Source of the DNA: UMGS172 sp964634675
GTDB lineage: Bacteria > Bacillota > Clostridia > Oscillospirales > Acutalibacteraceae
Direction: 5' to 3'
Assembly: GCA_964634675.1 (NCBI GenBank)
Contig: CAZWLH010000039.1
Coordinates: 1-13,553 of the forward strand
DNA: 13,553 bases
The notes under the pieces were generated by a model, which saw only the letters and a list, made by a program, of their open reading frames with translations, was not told where the DNA came from and did not search any database. Every line of letters begins with the position of its first letter. The first letter of the stretch is position 1. A program made the position numbers and the translations under genes. Below are positions 1 through 8,435 of this stretch, piece by piece.

Positions 1-460
1 GCTTATAGCACTCGGCACGAAGCATATTGTTGACCGAGAAGCAGGCACCTACTTCTCGCAAAAGCTCAATATAATTGAGCTTAAGCAGCCACTCGGCGTT
101 ATTGACCATTTGAGCCTTGCCTTCACCGAATTCGATGAATTTGCTCATCTGTTTTTTGAAGCAATCGCAGTTGTGCTGAATTATCTCGGGAGTCATCATA
201 CTTCTCATATCGGTTCTGCCCGAAGGGTCACCGATATATCCCGTGCCGCCGCCGATAAGAGCGATCGGCTTGTTTCCGGCCATCTGCAAACGCTTCATAA
301 GGCAAAGCGCCATAAAGTGGCCGACGTGAAGACTGTCGGCGGTTGGATCGAAGCCTATATAAAAGGTAGCCTTACCCGCATTTACCATTTCTCTGATTTC
401 TTCTTCGTTTGTGACCTGCGCTATAAGTCCGCGTGCCACAAGTTCATCGTAACAAGTCAT
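1..460 (-). CDS. tyrS: Tyrosyl-tRNA synthetase, N-terminal part (cut by window edge)
   Basis: Class I aminoacyl-tRNA synthetase that attaches tyrosine to tRNA-Tyr in the cytoplasm. Only the first 153 codons are in the window; the frame stays open to the left edge. I translated it by hand. It starts MTCYDELVARGLI, then has FDPTADSLHVGHF near residues 37-49, where HVGH is the class I HIGH signature that binds ATP. GGGTGYIGDPSGRTDMR follows near residues 71-87 and is typical of TyrRS. FSVNNMLRAECYK at the edge matches the conserved FSVNRML region. The KMSKS loop and the C-terminal anticodon/S4 region lie outside. The ATG at 460 is preceded by GGAGG at good spacing. The gene follows recN by 35 bases. 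A near-consensus promoter covers the recN stop, so tyrS probably has its own transcript. There is no room for a T-box leader between that promoter and the gene. Confidence 0.95.
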   Translation of the reverse strand, partial: MTCYDELVARGLIAQVTNEEEIREMVNAGKATFYIGFDPTADSLHVGHFMALCLMKRLQMAGNKPIALIGGGTGYIGDPSGRTDMRSMMTPEIIQHNCDCFKKQMSKFIEFGEGKAQMVNNAEWLLKLNYIELLREVGACFSVNNMLRAECYK

Positions 461-489
461 TTCCCTGTCCTCCGTATAAATGATTTTTT

Positions 490-518
490 ATTATATCACA
501 TTTCTTTATGATTATCAA
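490..518 (-). promoter_or_regulatory. Probable sigma-A promoter for tyrS inside the end of recN
   Basis: On the minus strand TTGATA (518-513) is followed by a 17-base spacer and then TATAAT (495-490). TG lies one base before the -10, giving an extended -10 (TGATATAAT). Both hexamers are close to consensus. The expected start point is near 483, giving a leader of about 20 bases that carries GGAGG just before the tyrS ATG. The -35 lies in the last codons of recN, and the -10 begins right after the recN stop codon. Confidence 0.7.
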
Positions 519-2166
519 TAAGTTCTTTCGCCGAATTATAAAGATTTTCGGTCATACTTCCGCCCGACATTATGCGTGCTATCTCGGTTATCCTGTCATC
601 ACCGCAAAGCGGCAAAACATCGGTATATGTGTTGCTGGCGGTCGAGGATTTTTTAATGAGATAATGCCCGTCGGCGGCGGCGGCAATCTGAGCCAAATGC
701 GTGACGCAAAGCACCTGACGTGAGCGTGACAGCTTTTTCATCTGCCTACCGACCTTATCTGCGGCTTTTCCGCTGATACCGGTGTCGATCTCGTCGAAAA
801 TAAGGGTCGCCGCATCGTTTTTCGAGGTCATCACGCTTTTTATCGCAAGCATCGTTCTCGAAAGCTCACCGCCCGAAGCGATCTTTGCAAGAGGACGTGC
901 CTCCTGCCCTTTGTTGGCTGAAATCAGGAATTCAACCTCGTCACAGCCGTCGACCGTATATATTTTCGGCTTTACCGAAACCTTAAAAACAACATTGGGC
1001 ATCTCGAGATAGCGAAGCACCGAGCAAACCTTATCTGAAAATTCGAAAGCGCACCTGCTTCTCACCTCGGTAAGCCTTTCACCGTGCTCAACCAAGCGAT
1101 CCTCAAGCTGCTCGGACCTTTCCTCAAGCTCACGAAGCCTTGTGTCCGACAACGTTATGGCTTCGGCCTCGGCCCTTGCATTTTCAAGATAGCGAAGCAC
1201 CGACTCCTCGTCACCGCCGTATTTTTTCATAAGACTCTGCAAAAGGTCGATTCGCTGCTCGGTTTCATCAAGCTCATTCGGGTCAAAGGCGATACCGTCG
1301 CACAGCTCCCTTATTTCGGCCGAGATATCGGCTATCTCTGAAACGGCAAAATCAAACCGCTCAAGCAGTTTTTCGGAGCACTTCAAGAGCTTGGATACCG
1401 TCAAAAACTCGGCAAGGCTTTGTGCACACATAGTTTCGGCACCCGAGTTATCGTCATCACCCTGAAGCAGGGAACGGCACATTTCAAGCGACATTCTGAG
1501 CTTTTCGGAGTTTCTTATCAGCTCTCTTTTTTCGCAAAGCTGCTTTAGCTGACCCACGGTTATATCGGCCGCCTCAATCTCGTTTATCTGATATTTCAGC
1601 ATATCGGCGCGGCGAGCCTTTTCCTCTTCGTCAAGGGACAGCGACTTTATCTGCTTTCTTACCGAGCGAAGCTCAAGGTAACAGTCCTTATAGCTCTGCA
1701 AAATATCGCCGTAGTTACCGAAATCGTCGATAAATCCGCAGTGAGCGGCAGGGTCAAGCAATGCCTGATTATCGTGCTGACCGTGTATGTTGACAAGCAC
1801 GCTTCCTATATCGCGCATTGCGGCGGTATTGACCGAGGTTCCGTTGATACGGCAGGTGCTGCGCCCGTCGGAGCCGATCGTTCTGACCATTAAAACGCTC
1901 TTATCGGCGGCTTCTATACCGTAATTTGAAAGCTTTTCCTCGGCCTGCTTGGAAATATCTTCAAACAGTGCCGAAACAGAAGCCTTGTCGCAGCCGCTTC
2001 TCACAAGCTCCTTCGAGGTCCTTTGACCTGTAACGGCGTTGATCGAATCGATAATAATCGATTTACCTGCGCCGGTCTCACCGGTGAGCACATTAAAGCC
2101 TTCGCAAAAATCAATATTACATTTTTCGATGACCGCTATATTCTCGATGTTTATTGATCTCAGCAT
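496..2166 (-). CDS. recN: DNA repair protein RecN (SMC-like ATPase)
   Basis: RecN is an SMC-family ATPase that acts early in double-strand break repair. At 556 aa it has the usual family length. The N-terminal ATPase half has MLRSINIENIAVI and the Walker A motif GETGAGKS at residues 29-36. The middle (about 150-390) is rich in charged heptad-like helices and forms the antiparallel coiled coil. The C-terminal half carries the ABC signature SGGELSR at 431-437, Walker B IFDEIDTGISG at about 456-466, and the switch region VTHLAQ at about 488-493. All catalytic motifs are intact. The ATG at 2166 follows the argR stop by 13 bases, with only a weak GGG-type ribosome site, so translation may depend partly on argR. 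The argR-recN pairing is conserved across Firmicutes. Confidence 0.97.
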   Translation of the reverse strand: MLRSINIENIAVIEKCNIDFCEGFNVLTGETGAGKSIIIDSINAVTGQRTSKELVRSGCDKASVSALFEDISKQAEEKLSNYGIEAADKSVLMVRTIGSDGRSTCRINGTSVNTAAMRDIGSVLVNIHGQHDNQALLDPAAHCGFIDDFGNYGDILQSYKDCYLELRSVRKQIKSLSLDEEEKARRADMLKYQINEIEAADITVGQLKQLCEKRELIRNSEKLRMSLEMCRSLLQGDDDNSGAETMCAQSLAEFLTVSKLLKCSEKLLERFDFAVSEIADISAEIRELCDGIAFDPNELDETEQRIDLLQSLMKKYGGDEESVLRYLENARAEAEAITLSDTRLRELEERSEQLEDRLVEHGERLTEVRSRCAFEFSDKVCSVLRYLEMPNVVFKVSVKPKIYTVDGCDEVEFLISANKGQEARPLAKIASGGELSRTMLAIKSVMTSKNDAATLIFDEIDTGISGKAADKVGRQMKKLSRSRQVLCVTHLAQIAAAADGHYLIKKSSTASNTYTDVLPLCGDDRITEIARIMSGGSMTENLYNSAKELIDNHKEM

Positions 2167-2179
2167 AAATAAGCCCGCT

Positions 2180-2626
2180 TTACAGTAATTTTTTCAAACG
2201 GTCGCACAGTGCGGCCGCATCCTGCTCGGTTTTGGTGATAACAAAAATAGTATCGTCGCCTGCCAAGGTTCCGAGCACATTTTCACACTTCATCATATCG
2301 AGTGAAGCACAGGCACCCTGAGCCATACCCGCATGGCATTTGATGACAACGTCGTTCATCGAATATGTGACCGATATTGCGGAATGTGCAAAAAGATCGA
2401 GATATTTTAAAGCCTTTCCTCCCGCGCCACCGCCGTTAACTGCGTATCGGTAGATACCGTTGGCATCAAGCATTTTGACGATACGCAGTTCTTTAATGTC
2501 ACGTGACACCGTGGCTTGTGTCACATCAAAGCCGGCCTCAAGCAAAAGCTGCTGAAGCTCCTCCTGCGTTTCGATCGAACGCTCACCGATAAGGCTCAGA
2601 ATTTTCGACTGTCTTTCTTTTTTCAT
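2180..2626 (-). CDS. argR: Arginine repressor ArgR/AhrC
   Basis: Hexameric transcription regulator that senses L-arginine, represses arginine biosynthesis and often activates catabolism. At 148 aa it has the typical length. The N-terminal winged helix-turn-helix covers about residues 5-62, with the recognition stretch TQATVSRDIKELR at 36-48, the family hallmark. The C-terminal oligomerisation and arginine-binding domain has GMAQGACASLD at 100-110 and GTLAGDDTIFVI at 119-130; the acidic GDD segment is the arginine-binding signature. A Gly-rich linker (NGGGAGG, 64-70) joins the domains. The ATG at 2626 has a good AAGGTGAG ribosome site. It sits 9 bases after nadK and 13 before recN. No arginine biosynthesis genes are in view, so its targets are elsewhere. 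Confidence 0.97.
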   Translation of the reverse strand: MKKERQSKILSLIGERSIETQEELQQLLLEAGFDVTQATVSRDIKELRIVKMLDANGIYRYAVNGGGAGGKALKYLDLFAHSAISVTYSMNDVVIKCHAGMAQGACASLDMMKCENVLGTLAGDDTIFVITKTEQDAAALCDRLKKLL

Positions 2627-2635
2627 TTTCTCACC

Positions 2636-3478
2636 TTAGTAGTTGTTAGTCTTTTCGGAAAATATTTTATAAACCGAAACATCATTAAGCTTAATAAACT
2701 TTGCACAGCGACCCGAAGTACCGACCGAGACCGCTGAACCCAACTCAAGCTCAAAGGCCTTACGCCCGTCGCAGGAAAGATATACCTCGGTACCGACATT
2801 TCCGCTGACCGATATGTTGACCGGCGTATCCGAATCGAGGATCACAGAGCGTGTAACAAGCGTATGCGGACAGACGGGAGTCAGTATCATACACTGCAAG
2901 GAGGGATCTACGACCGGTCCGCCTGCCGAAAGCGAATATGCGGTAGAGCCCGTCGGCGTGGCCGCAATTATTCCGTCGGCACGGTATTTAATACGGTCAT
3001 TGCCTATACTGAGCTCGATATCAATGACATTTGACAAAGCATCCTTGGAAATAACGGCATCGTTAAGGCAATGACAGCGGTCAACACAAACGCCGTCGAC
3101 ATACTTCTCGGCCTTCAGCATACAGCGCCGCTCAACGGTGTAATCACCCGAAACAAGCTTTTTCAAAATCGACAGATTTTCATATCCGACCGAAGCAAGG
3201 TAGCCGAGCCGACCTGCATTTATGCCGAGGACGGGGCGGTCGAGCAACGCCGCGGTTTTTGCAACCTTCAGAATCGTACCGTCACCGCCGATAGCCGCAA
3301 CGACATCGGCCGCAGATATTCTTTCGCATTCTAAGTCGGTGACATCGGCAGATCTCGAAAACTCGGTCACGGTGACCCTTGCACCGCACCCTGTCAGTAT
3401 TTCGGCACTGCTTTCGGCGATTTTCAGACCGTTCGCCTTTTCGGGGTTATATATAATGAGTATATTCAAATATGACAC
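2636..3478 (-). CDS. nadK: NAD kinase
   Basis: Phosphorylates NAD+ to NADP+ in the cytoplasm using ATP or polyphosphate. At 280 aa it fits the bacterial family. The catalytic GGDGT motif is at residues 64-68, NAGRLGYLA at 87-95 (the family NxGxLGFL), the NAD-contacting LNDAVISK at 138-145, and the conserved Gly-rich segment DGIIAATPTGSTAYSLSAGG at 168-187, followed by LTPVCPH at 199-205. The start is uncertain. GTG at 3478 gives MSYLNILIIYNP, but AAAGGG (3485-3480) lies only one base before it. TTG at 3469 has the same site at about 10 bases and gives a start like other NAD kinases (MNILIIYNP). The gene follows tlyA by 5 bases. Its place between tlyA and argR is common in Clostridia. Confidence 0.95.
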   Translation of the reverse strand: MSYLNILIIYNPEKANGLKIAESSAEILTGCGARVTVTEFSRSADVTDLECERISAADVVAAIGGDGTILKVAKTAALLDRPVLGINAGRLGYLASVGYENLSILKKLVSGDYTVERRCMLKAEKYVDGVCVDRCHCLNDAVISKDALSNVIDIELSIGNDRIKYRADGIIAATPTGSTAYSLSAGGPVVDPSLQCMILTPVCPHTLVTRSVILDSDTPVNISVSGNVGTEVYLSCDGRKAFELELGSAVSVGTSGRCAKFIKLNDVSVYKIFSEKTNNY

Positions 3479-3483
3479 ACCCT

Positions 3484-4293
3484 TTATTTATCAAGCTCTG
3501 CGTGTGATTTTTCAACCACCTCGGCGGCATTGGTGCTGAGACGGTTTTCGCCCGATTCTGTTTTTTCTATGTAAATCAAATATTCGATATTTCCCTCTGG
3601 TCCCTTAACCGGCGAATAGTCAAGTCCCAAAACGGTCATATTATTGGCAAGCATCATTGAAACCGTATTCTCGACCGTTTCGATATGAACCGATTTATCC
3701 CTGACAACGCCTTTTTTACCGACCTTTTCCCTGCCGGCCTCAAATTGAGGCTTTATAAGGCAAACCGCCTTACCGTTCATTTTCATAAGCTCACGCATAA
3801 CGGGAACGATTATCGAAAGCGATATGAACGAAACATCGACCGAGCAAAAATCAAGCTCATCGGGGATCTGCTCGTGCGTGACATATCTGAAATTGGTGCG
3901 TTCCATATTAACGACACGCTCATCGGTGCGAAGCTTCCACGCAAGCTGACCGTAGCCGACATCGATCGCATAGACCTTTTCGGCACCGTTTTGAAGCATA
4001 CAGTCGGTAAATCCGCCCGTTGATGCACCGATATCGGCACATTTGAAGCCGTCAAGCCGAAGGCCGAATGATTCCATCGCCTTTGCAAGCTTAAGGCCGC
4101 CGCGGCTTACATATTTCAAAGGATTGTTTCTCACTTCTATTACATCGTCATCCTTAACGGCGGTACCGGGCTTATCGGCCTTTTGGTTGTTAACGTAAAC
4201 GACACCTGCCATAATAAGGGTCTTGGCCTGTTCCCTGCTTTCGGACAGACCCTGTTCGAATACGGCTATATCAAGCCTTTTCTTACTGCTCAA
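3484..4293 (-). CDS. tlyA: TlyA-family 23S/16S rRNA 2'-O-methyltransferase (hemolysin A homologue)
   Basis: Predicted SAM-dependent ribose methyltransferase acting on ribosomal RNA; the family is often misnamed hemolysin A. At 269 aa it has the usual size. An N-terminal S4 RNA-binding domain covers about residues 6-62 (KRLDIAVFEQGLSESREQAK...VYVNNQK). The FtsJ-like Rossmann methyltransferase follows, with the SAM-binding loop ADIGASTGGFTDCML at 86-100. A K-D-K-E catalytic tetrad is visible at about K68 (SRGGLKL), D153 (SVDVSF), K181 (IKPQF) and E237 (GNIEYL), matching the arrangement described for mycobacterial TlyA. It starts with TTG at 4293, inside dxs, giving an 11-base overlap. GAGGT at 4306-4302 lies 8 bases upstream and supports this start. 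Whether it modifies 16S, 23S or both cannot be decided here. Confidence 0.93.
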   Translation of the reverse strand: MSSKKRLDIAVFEQGLSESREQAKTLIMAGVVYVNNQKADKPGTAVKDDDVIEVRNNPLKYVSRGGLKLAKAMESFGLRLDGFKCADIGASTGGFTDCMLQNGAEKVYAIDVGYGQLAWKLRTDERVVNMERTNFRYVTHEQIPDELDFCSVDVSFISLSIIVPVMRELMKMNGKAVCLIKPQFEAGREKVGKKGVVRDKSVHIETVENTVSMMLANNMTVLGLDYSPVKGPEGNIEYLIYIEKTESGENRLSTNAAEVVEKSHAELDK

Positions 4294-6139
4294 TCCCTTT
4301 GACCTCTTTCACAAGTTTTATTATTGATGCTTCGTCAAGTCCGAACAAGGCTCTTTGAGCCGATACCGATGCCTGCTTGACAAAGCCCTCGACTGCTTTA
4401 ATGACAAATTTTCCCTTAAAGCCTTTTTCCAAAAGGCGTGCGGCAGTCCTCTCGGCTACGCCACCGTTGCGTATACCCTCTTCGAAAAACAGAACCTCTG
4501 ATTTTTCGGAAAGCAGTTCGATAAATTCATCGGGCAGAGGATTCAGCCGAGAGAGCTTGACTACCGATACCGCCACCGACTGCTTTTCAAGAGCCTCCTT
4601 GGCGGAAAGTGCCTCGGATACAAGCGTTCCGTAGGTAACGACTGCGGTCTTTGAAGCTCCGAACTCCGAAAATCCGTCAAAGCACCTGTCCGCAGTGCCA
4701 ATGTATGACTCGCCGCCTCTCGGGTATCTGACGGCGGCAACACCAACCGGTGCGGCTAAACGCTCGATCAGCGTGCTTTCGAGCTCCTTAAAGCTCGATG
4801 GTGCATAAACCGTGACACCCGGGATATTTGACAAAAAGGCCACATCGAAAAGGCCTTGATGAGTTTCGCCGTCATCGCCGACAAAGCCTGCTCGGTCGAC
4901 AGCAAGTGTCAGCGGAAGTCCTGCTATTGCGGCATCGTGTATGAGCTGATCGTAACCTCTTTGCAGAAAGGTCGAATATACCGCAAAGACGGGTTTCAGC
5001 CCCGACCTTGCAAGAGAAGCGGAAAAAGTCACTGCGTGTTCCTCGGCGATACCGACATCAAAAAATCTGTCACGGAATCGGTCGGCAAACATCGCAAGTC
5101 CCGTACCCGACGGCATCGCGGCGGTTATTGCACATATTTTTTCGTCGTTTTCGGCAAGCTTACAGAGCGTTTCACCGAAGACCGACGAGAAATTTTTCGA
5201 TGACGGCTTCAATGAGCCGTCGTGAATATTAAAGCCGGAAACACCGTGGAAAACATCGGGATTGTTTTCTGCCGGTGCATATCCTTTTCCTTTGACCGTT
5301 TTGGTATGAATAAGCACCGGACGTTCGAGAGATTTTGCGATCTCAAACACCTCGCAAAGCTTTTCGACGTTATGCCCGTCAACGGGGCCCATATAATAAA
5401 AGCCGAGCGATTCGAAAATATTGCTGTTGTAAACGGCATTTTTCAGCATAAGCTTAAGGTTGAACACAACCGAGCGCAATGCGTGTCCGACAAGAGGAAT
5501 TTTCACAAGAAAACGTTCTACACCCGATTTGAATTTAAAGTATTTTTTTCGTGTTCTTATAGTGCCCAAATGCTTTGCCAAGGCACCGCGATTTTTTGAA
5601 ATCGACATCTTATTGTCATTTAAAACGATAATAAGACCCTTATCCTTTTTTCTGACGTTGTTCAAGGCTTCATAAAACATTCCGCCCGTCAAAGCACCGT
5701 CGCCGATAACGGCCACCGAAAATCCGTGCCCGTTTTTTATCTCCTTTGAGACACAGTCGCCGAAGGCCGAAGATACCGAAGTACTGCTGTGACCGGTTAT
5801 AAAGGGATCGTGTACGCTTTCCTCGGGCTTCATAAAGCCCGACATACCGTTTTCCTGTCTCAAGGTGTCGAAACCCTTATAACGACCCGTCAAAAGCTTA
5901 TGGGTATAGCATTGATGACCGACGTCGAAAACAATGGTGTCATCGGGCGTATAAAAGCAACGGTGAAGTGCCACAGTAAGCTCGACCGCACCCAAATTCG
6001 AGGATAAATGACCGCCGTTTTTCGAAACCGTGGTTATCATTTTATCCCTTATCTCACCGCAAAGCTCGGTTATTTCATCATTATTCAGTTTTCTCACATC
6101 GGTAGGATTTTTTATCCTGCCGAGAAAACGGTAATCCAT
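4283..6139 (-). CDS. dxs: 1-deoxy-D-xylulose-5-phosphate synthase
   Basis: Thiamine-diphosphate enzyme that condenses pyruvate and glyceraldehyde 3-phosphate to DXP, the first step of the MEP isoprenoid pathway and a precursor of thiamine and pyridoxal. At 618 aa it is full length. The N-terminal domain shows HLSSNLG (44-50), DVGHQ (72-76) and the ThDP/Mg signature GDGALTGG (146-153), continuing to NDN (174-176). The Pyr domain has GIAEEHA (363-369), including the catalytic glutamate, and DRAGFVGDDGETHQG (415-429). The C-terminal transketolase domain ends at the stop. DGETHQG, where many species have DGPTHHG, is a known variant in Firmicutes. The ATG at 6139 has a GGGATGA ribosome site. It follows ispA by 15 bases, which couples precursor supply with prenyl chain building. 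Confidence 0.97.
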   Translation of the reverse strand: MDYRFLGRIKNPTDVRKLNNDEITELCGEIRDKMITTVSKNGGHLSSNLGAVELTVALHRCFYTPDDTIVFDVGHQCYTHKLLTGRYKGFDTLRQENGMSGFMKPEESVHDPFITGHSSTSVSSAFGDCVSKEIKNGHGFSVAVIGDGALTGGMFYEALNNVRKKDKGLIIVLNDNKMSISKNRGALAKHLGTIRTRKKYFKFKSGVERFLVKIPLVGHALRSVVFNLKLMLKNAVYNSNIFESLGFYYMGPVDGHNVEKLCEVFEIAKSLERPVLIHTKTVKGKGYAPAENNPDVFHGVSGFNIHDGSLKPSSKNFSSVFGETLCKLAENDEKICAITAAMPSGTGLAMFADRFRDRFFDVGIAEEHAVTFSASLARSGLKPVFAVYSTFLQRGYDQLIHDAAIAGLPLTLAVDRAGFVGDDGETHQGLFDVAFLSNIPGVTVYAPSSFKELESTLIERLAAPVGVAAVRYPRGGESYIGTADRCFDGFSEFGASKTAVVTYGTLVSEALSAKEALEKQSVAVSVVKLSRLNPLPDEFIELLSEKSEVLFFEEGIRNGGVAERTAARLLEKGFKGKFVIKAVEGFVKQASVSAQRALFGLDEASIIKLVKEVKGIEQ

Positions 6140-6154
6140 ATTTTCATCCCAATT

Positions 6155-7021
6155 TTAATTTTTTCTTATCATAAGTGACCGTGCCAGCTCCTTAAGCTCA
6201 ACAGCACCGTCACCGAATATTTCCAATGCCTTGACGGCGTTATCGGTATAGGCTTCGACATCACTTTGTGCCTTGTCGAGACCGACATGGGCAACATATG
6301 TCGATTTCTGCGATTTTCCGTCACTGCCGACAGGCTTTCCGAGCAGCTTTTCATCACCGATTATATCAAGGATATCGTCGCGTATCTGAAAAGCAAGTCC
6401 GAGATTTTCCGCAAAGCATCTTGCGGCGGAAAGCTTTTCATCGGAAGCACCGGCTAAAATACAACCTATCTCGGCAGCAGCCTTGAGAAGCGCACCCGTT
6501 TTAAGACGGTAAAGCTCCTTCACGGTTTCGAGGGGAGTCTCCCTCTCCTCATATTTCAGATCGATCACCTGACCGCCTATCATTCCGTCGGAGCCGGCAC
6601 AGCGTGACAGTACAAGTGCGGCGGCGACTGCCCTGTCGGACGGCACGTCTTCGGTCGACAGTGCAAGCGAAAAGGCATCGGTCAGCAAAGCATCGCCCGC
6701 AAGAAGCGCAGTCGCTTCACCGAAGGCAATATGACACGACGGCTTTCCCCTGCGTGTATCGTCGTTATCCATACAGGGAAGATCATCGTGAATCAAGGAA
6801 TATGTGTGTATCATTTCGAGAGCACAGGCAAAGTTGAGAGCTTTCGAGGGCTCGGCTCCGCAAAGCTCGGCGAATTTCAGCATCAGCTTCGGTCTGATAC
6901 GCTTTCCGCCTGCACCGACACTGTATTCCATTGCCGATATAAGCTCGGAATACTCGGTATCCTTGACTTTCAGCACCGAGCTGAGCTTATTTTCGATAAG
7001 CAGATTGAAATTATCGAGCAT
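6155..7021 (-). CDS. ispA: Farnesyl diphosphate synthase (polyprenyl synthetase family)
   Basis: Makes farnesyl (C15) diphosphate from dimethylallyl and isopentenyl diphosphate; the product feeds undecaprenyl and other isoprenoids. The protein is 288 aa when started at the ATG at 7021. The frame stays open upstream to 7120, but that part lies wholly inside xseB and has no family similarity, so I reject the longer version. Visible motifs are GGKRIRP (38-44), the first Asp-rich motif DDLPCMDND (79-87), RLKTGALL (172-179), and the second motif DDILD (215-219) preceded by FQIR. The two-residue insertion in the first motif (DDxxxxD) and an aromatic residue five positions before it (Y74) fit eubacterial type II FPP synthase, but geranylgeranyl product length cannot be excluded. 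The start is one base after the xseB stop (TGATATG). Confidence 0.94.
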   Translation of the reverse strand: MLDNFNLLIENKLSSVLKVKDTEYSELISAMEYSVGAGGKRIRPKLMLKFAELCGAEPSKALNFACALEMIHTYSLIHDDLPCMDNDDTRRGKPSCHIAFGEATALLAGDALLTDAFSLALSTEDVPSDRAVAAALVLSRCAGSDGMIGGQVIDLKYEERETPLETVKELYRLKTGALLKAAAEIGCILAGASDEKLSAARCFAENLGLAFQIRDDILDIIGDEKLLGKPVGSDGKSQKSTYVAHVGLDKAQSDVEAYTDNAVKALEIFGDGAVELKELARSLMIRKN

Positions 7022-7022
7022 A

Positions 7023-7217
7023 TCATTCACCGTCCTTATAATCGGATAAGCGTTCGATTTTTTGGCGTGCCTTTTCGAGTTGTTCCTTGCAGGCCGCCGA
7101 AAGCTTAACACCGTCGGCATAAAGCTTTATGGCTTCGTCGAGACCGATATTACCCGACTCTAATTTTTCAACCGTTTTTTCAAGCTCGGCTATATTTTTT
7201 TCAAATGTATTATCCAA
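7023..7217 (-). CDS. xseB: Exodeoxyribonuclease VII small subunit
   Basis: Small subunit of exonuclease VII, which together with XseA degrades single-stranded DNA in both directions to oligonucleotides. It is 64 aa, normal for this short helical-hairpin family. It shows the family pattern FEKNIAELEKTVEKLESGNI followed by LDEAIKLYADGVKL. The start is TTG at 7217, with AGGAAG seven bases upstream inside the end of xseA. It begins one base after the xseA stop and ends one base before the ispA start, so the three genes are probably translationally coupled. Coupling is expected because the holoenzyme needs several small subunits per large one. Confidence 0.95.
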   Translation of the reverse strand: MDNTFEKNIAELEKTVEKLESGNIGLDEAIKLYADGVKLSAACKEQLEKARQKIERLSDYKDGE

Positions 7218-7218
7218 C

Positions 7219-8427
7219 TTAAAGCTTCCTTTCGGTTTCGTTAACGGTGCATTTCACTTTGCCGTCACTGAAAATTATATCGACTTCGTCACCGCACATA
7301 AGCTCACCGGCCGATTTTATCAGCGCACCGTCCTTTTGTGCTATTGAATAGCCTCTGAGCAGTATTTTTGCCGGATTAAGTGCATCAAGCTTGGCGGTAT
7401 ATGCGGAAAGTGAATTTTCTGCCTCAAAAAGGAGCGATGAAAATTTCGAATCAAGACGTGAACGCAGGTTATCAAGCCGAAGCCCCGGCAGCTCGACCGC
7501 TGCAAGCGGATCCTTCAATACCCTTCGTTCGGTCAAAAGCCCGACCTTTCTTTCCGCCGCCTCCAACAAAGAAAGCATCTGCGTTTCGGCACGCTCGGCA
7601 AGAATGAATACATTTGCCGAAATTTCACCGATATCGGGTACGGCTATCTCGGCAGCCGCCGACGGAGTCGGAGCACGGAGGTCTGCGGCAAAGTCGCAAA
7701 TAGTGAAATCAGTCTCGTGGCCGACTGCGGATATAACGGGTATGCTTGATGCAACAACGGCTCTTGCGAGGGCTTCATCGTTAAAGCACCACAGATCCTC
7801 AGCCGAACCGCCGCCGCGTCCGATAATTATGACATCGCAATCGGTGCGGAGATTTACCTCACGCAGTGCCTCACACATCTGCTCTGCGGCACCCTCACCC
7901 TGCACTCTTACAGGACACATAACAATACCGCAAAGCGGCCAACGTCTTTCCAAAACATTTATCATATCGTGTACCGCCGCACCCGTTTCCGAGGTTATAA
8001 CGGCTATTTTTCGAGGATACGGAGGAATTTTCTTTTTTAAAGCCTCATTGAACAGACCCTCGGCCGCAAGCTTTTCCTTAAGCTGTTCAAAGGCAACGGC
8101 GATGCTTCCGGCACCGTCGGGCTGAAGGTCTGCGGCATAAAGCTGATAAGCACCGTCACGTTCATAAACGGTAACGGCGCCTCGGCATATGACCTTCATT
8201 CCGTCCTTGGGCAAAAATTTAAGCCGAGAAGCATTCGATTTAAACATAACCGCCTTTAATGCGGCCGAATCATCCTTCAGGGTAAAATACATATGTCCGC
8301 TGAAGGAATTTATCTTCAAATTCGAAATTTCGCCCGAAACGAAAACACTTTTGAGTTTAAGGTCGCCGTCAAGAACGGATTTCACATACCTATTAAGTTG
8401 AGAAACTGTTATAACGGCTCCGTTCAT
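7219..8427 (-). CDS. xseA: Exodeoxyribonuclease VII large subunit
   Basis: Catalytic subunit of exonuclease VII, a single-strand-specific DNase that uses no ATP. It is 402 aa. An N-terminal OB-fold nucleic-acid-binding domain covers about residues 4-100 (VSQLNRYVKSVLDGD, FVSGEISNLK, GHMYFTLKD). The catalytic domain contains VITSETGAAVHDM (143-155), GRGGGSAEDL (203-212), GHETD (236-240) and ADLRAPTPSAAAE (248-260), which are the diagnostic segments of the family. The region 265-370 is predicted helical/coiled-coil and binds XseB. The ATG at 8427 has AGGAG at ideal distance, overlapping the stop codon of the upstream gene, so re-initiation is likely. In Bacillus folD sits upstream; here a TsaD-like gene takes that position. 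Confidence 0.97.
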   Translation of the reverse strand: MNGAVITVSQLNRYVKSVLDGDLKLKSVFVSGEISNLKINSFSGHMYFTLKDDSAALKAVMFKSNASRLKFLPKDGMKVICRGAVTVYERDGAYQLYAADLQPDGAGSIAVAFEQLKEKLAAEGLFNEALKKKIPPYPRKIAVITSETGAAVHDMINVLERRWPLCGIVMCPVRVQGEGAAEQMCEALREVNLRTDCDVIIIGRGGGSAEDLWCFNDEALARAVVASSIPVISAVGHETDFTICDFAADLRAPTPSAAAEIAVPDIGEISANVFILAERAETQMLSLLEAAERKVGLLTERRVLKDPLAAVELPGLRLDNLRSRLDSKFSSLLFEAENSLSAYTAKLDALNPAKILLRGYSIAQKDGALIKSAGELMCGDEVDIIFSDGKVKCTVNETERKL

Positions 8428-8435
8428 AGCTACTC

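Noticed and set aside
461..495. T-box riboswitch before tyrS
   Set aside because: Only 35 bases separate recN and tyrS, and the predicted leader is about 20 bases; no T-box elements are present.
7022..7120. Longer ispA with 33 extra N-terminal residues
   Set aside because: The extension lies wholly inside xseB, is Arg/Lys-rich without family similarity, and the ATG at 7021 directly follows the xseB stop and gives the normal length.
7391..8125. Plus-strand open frame of 244 codons opposite xseA
   Set aside because: Antisense to a clear xseA, Ser/Ala/Arg-rich with no domain. The biased codon use of xseA creates it.
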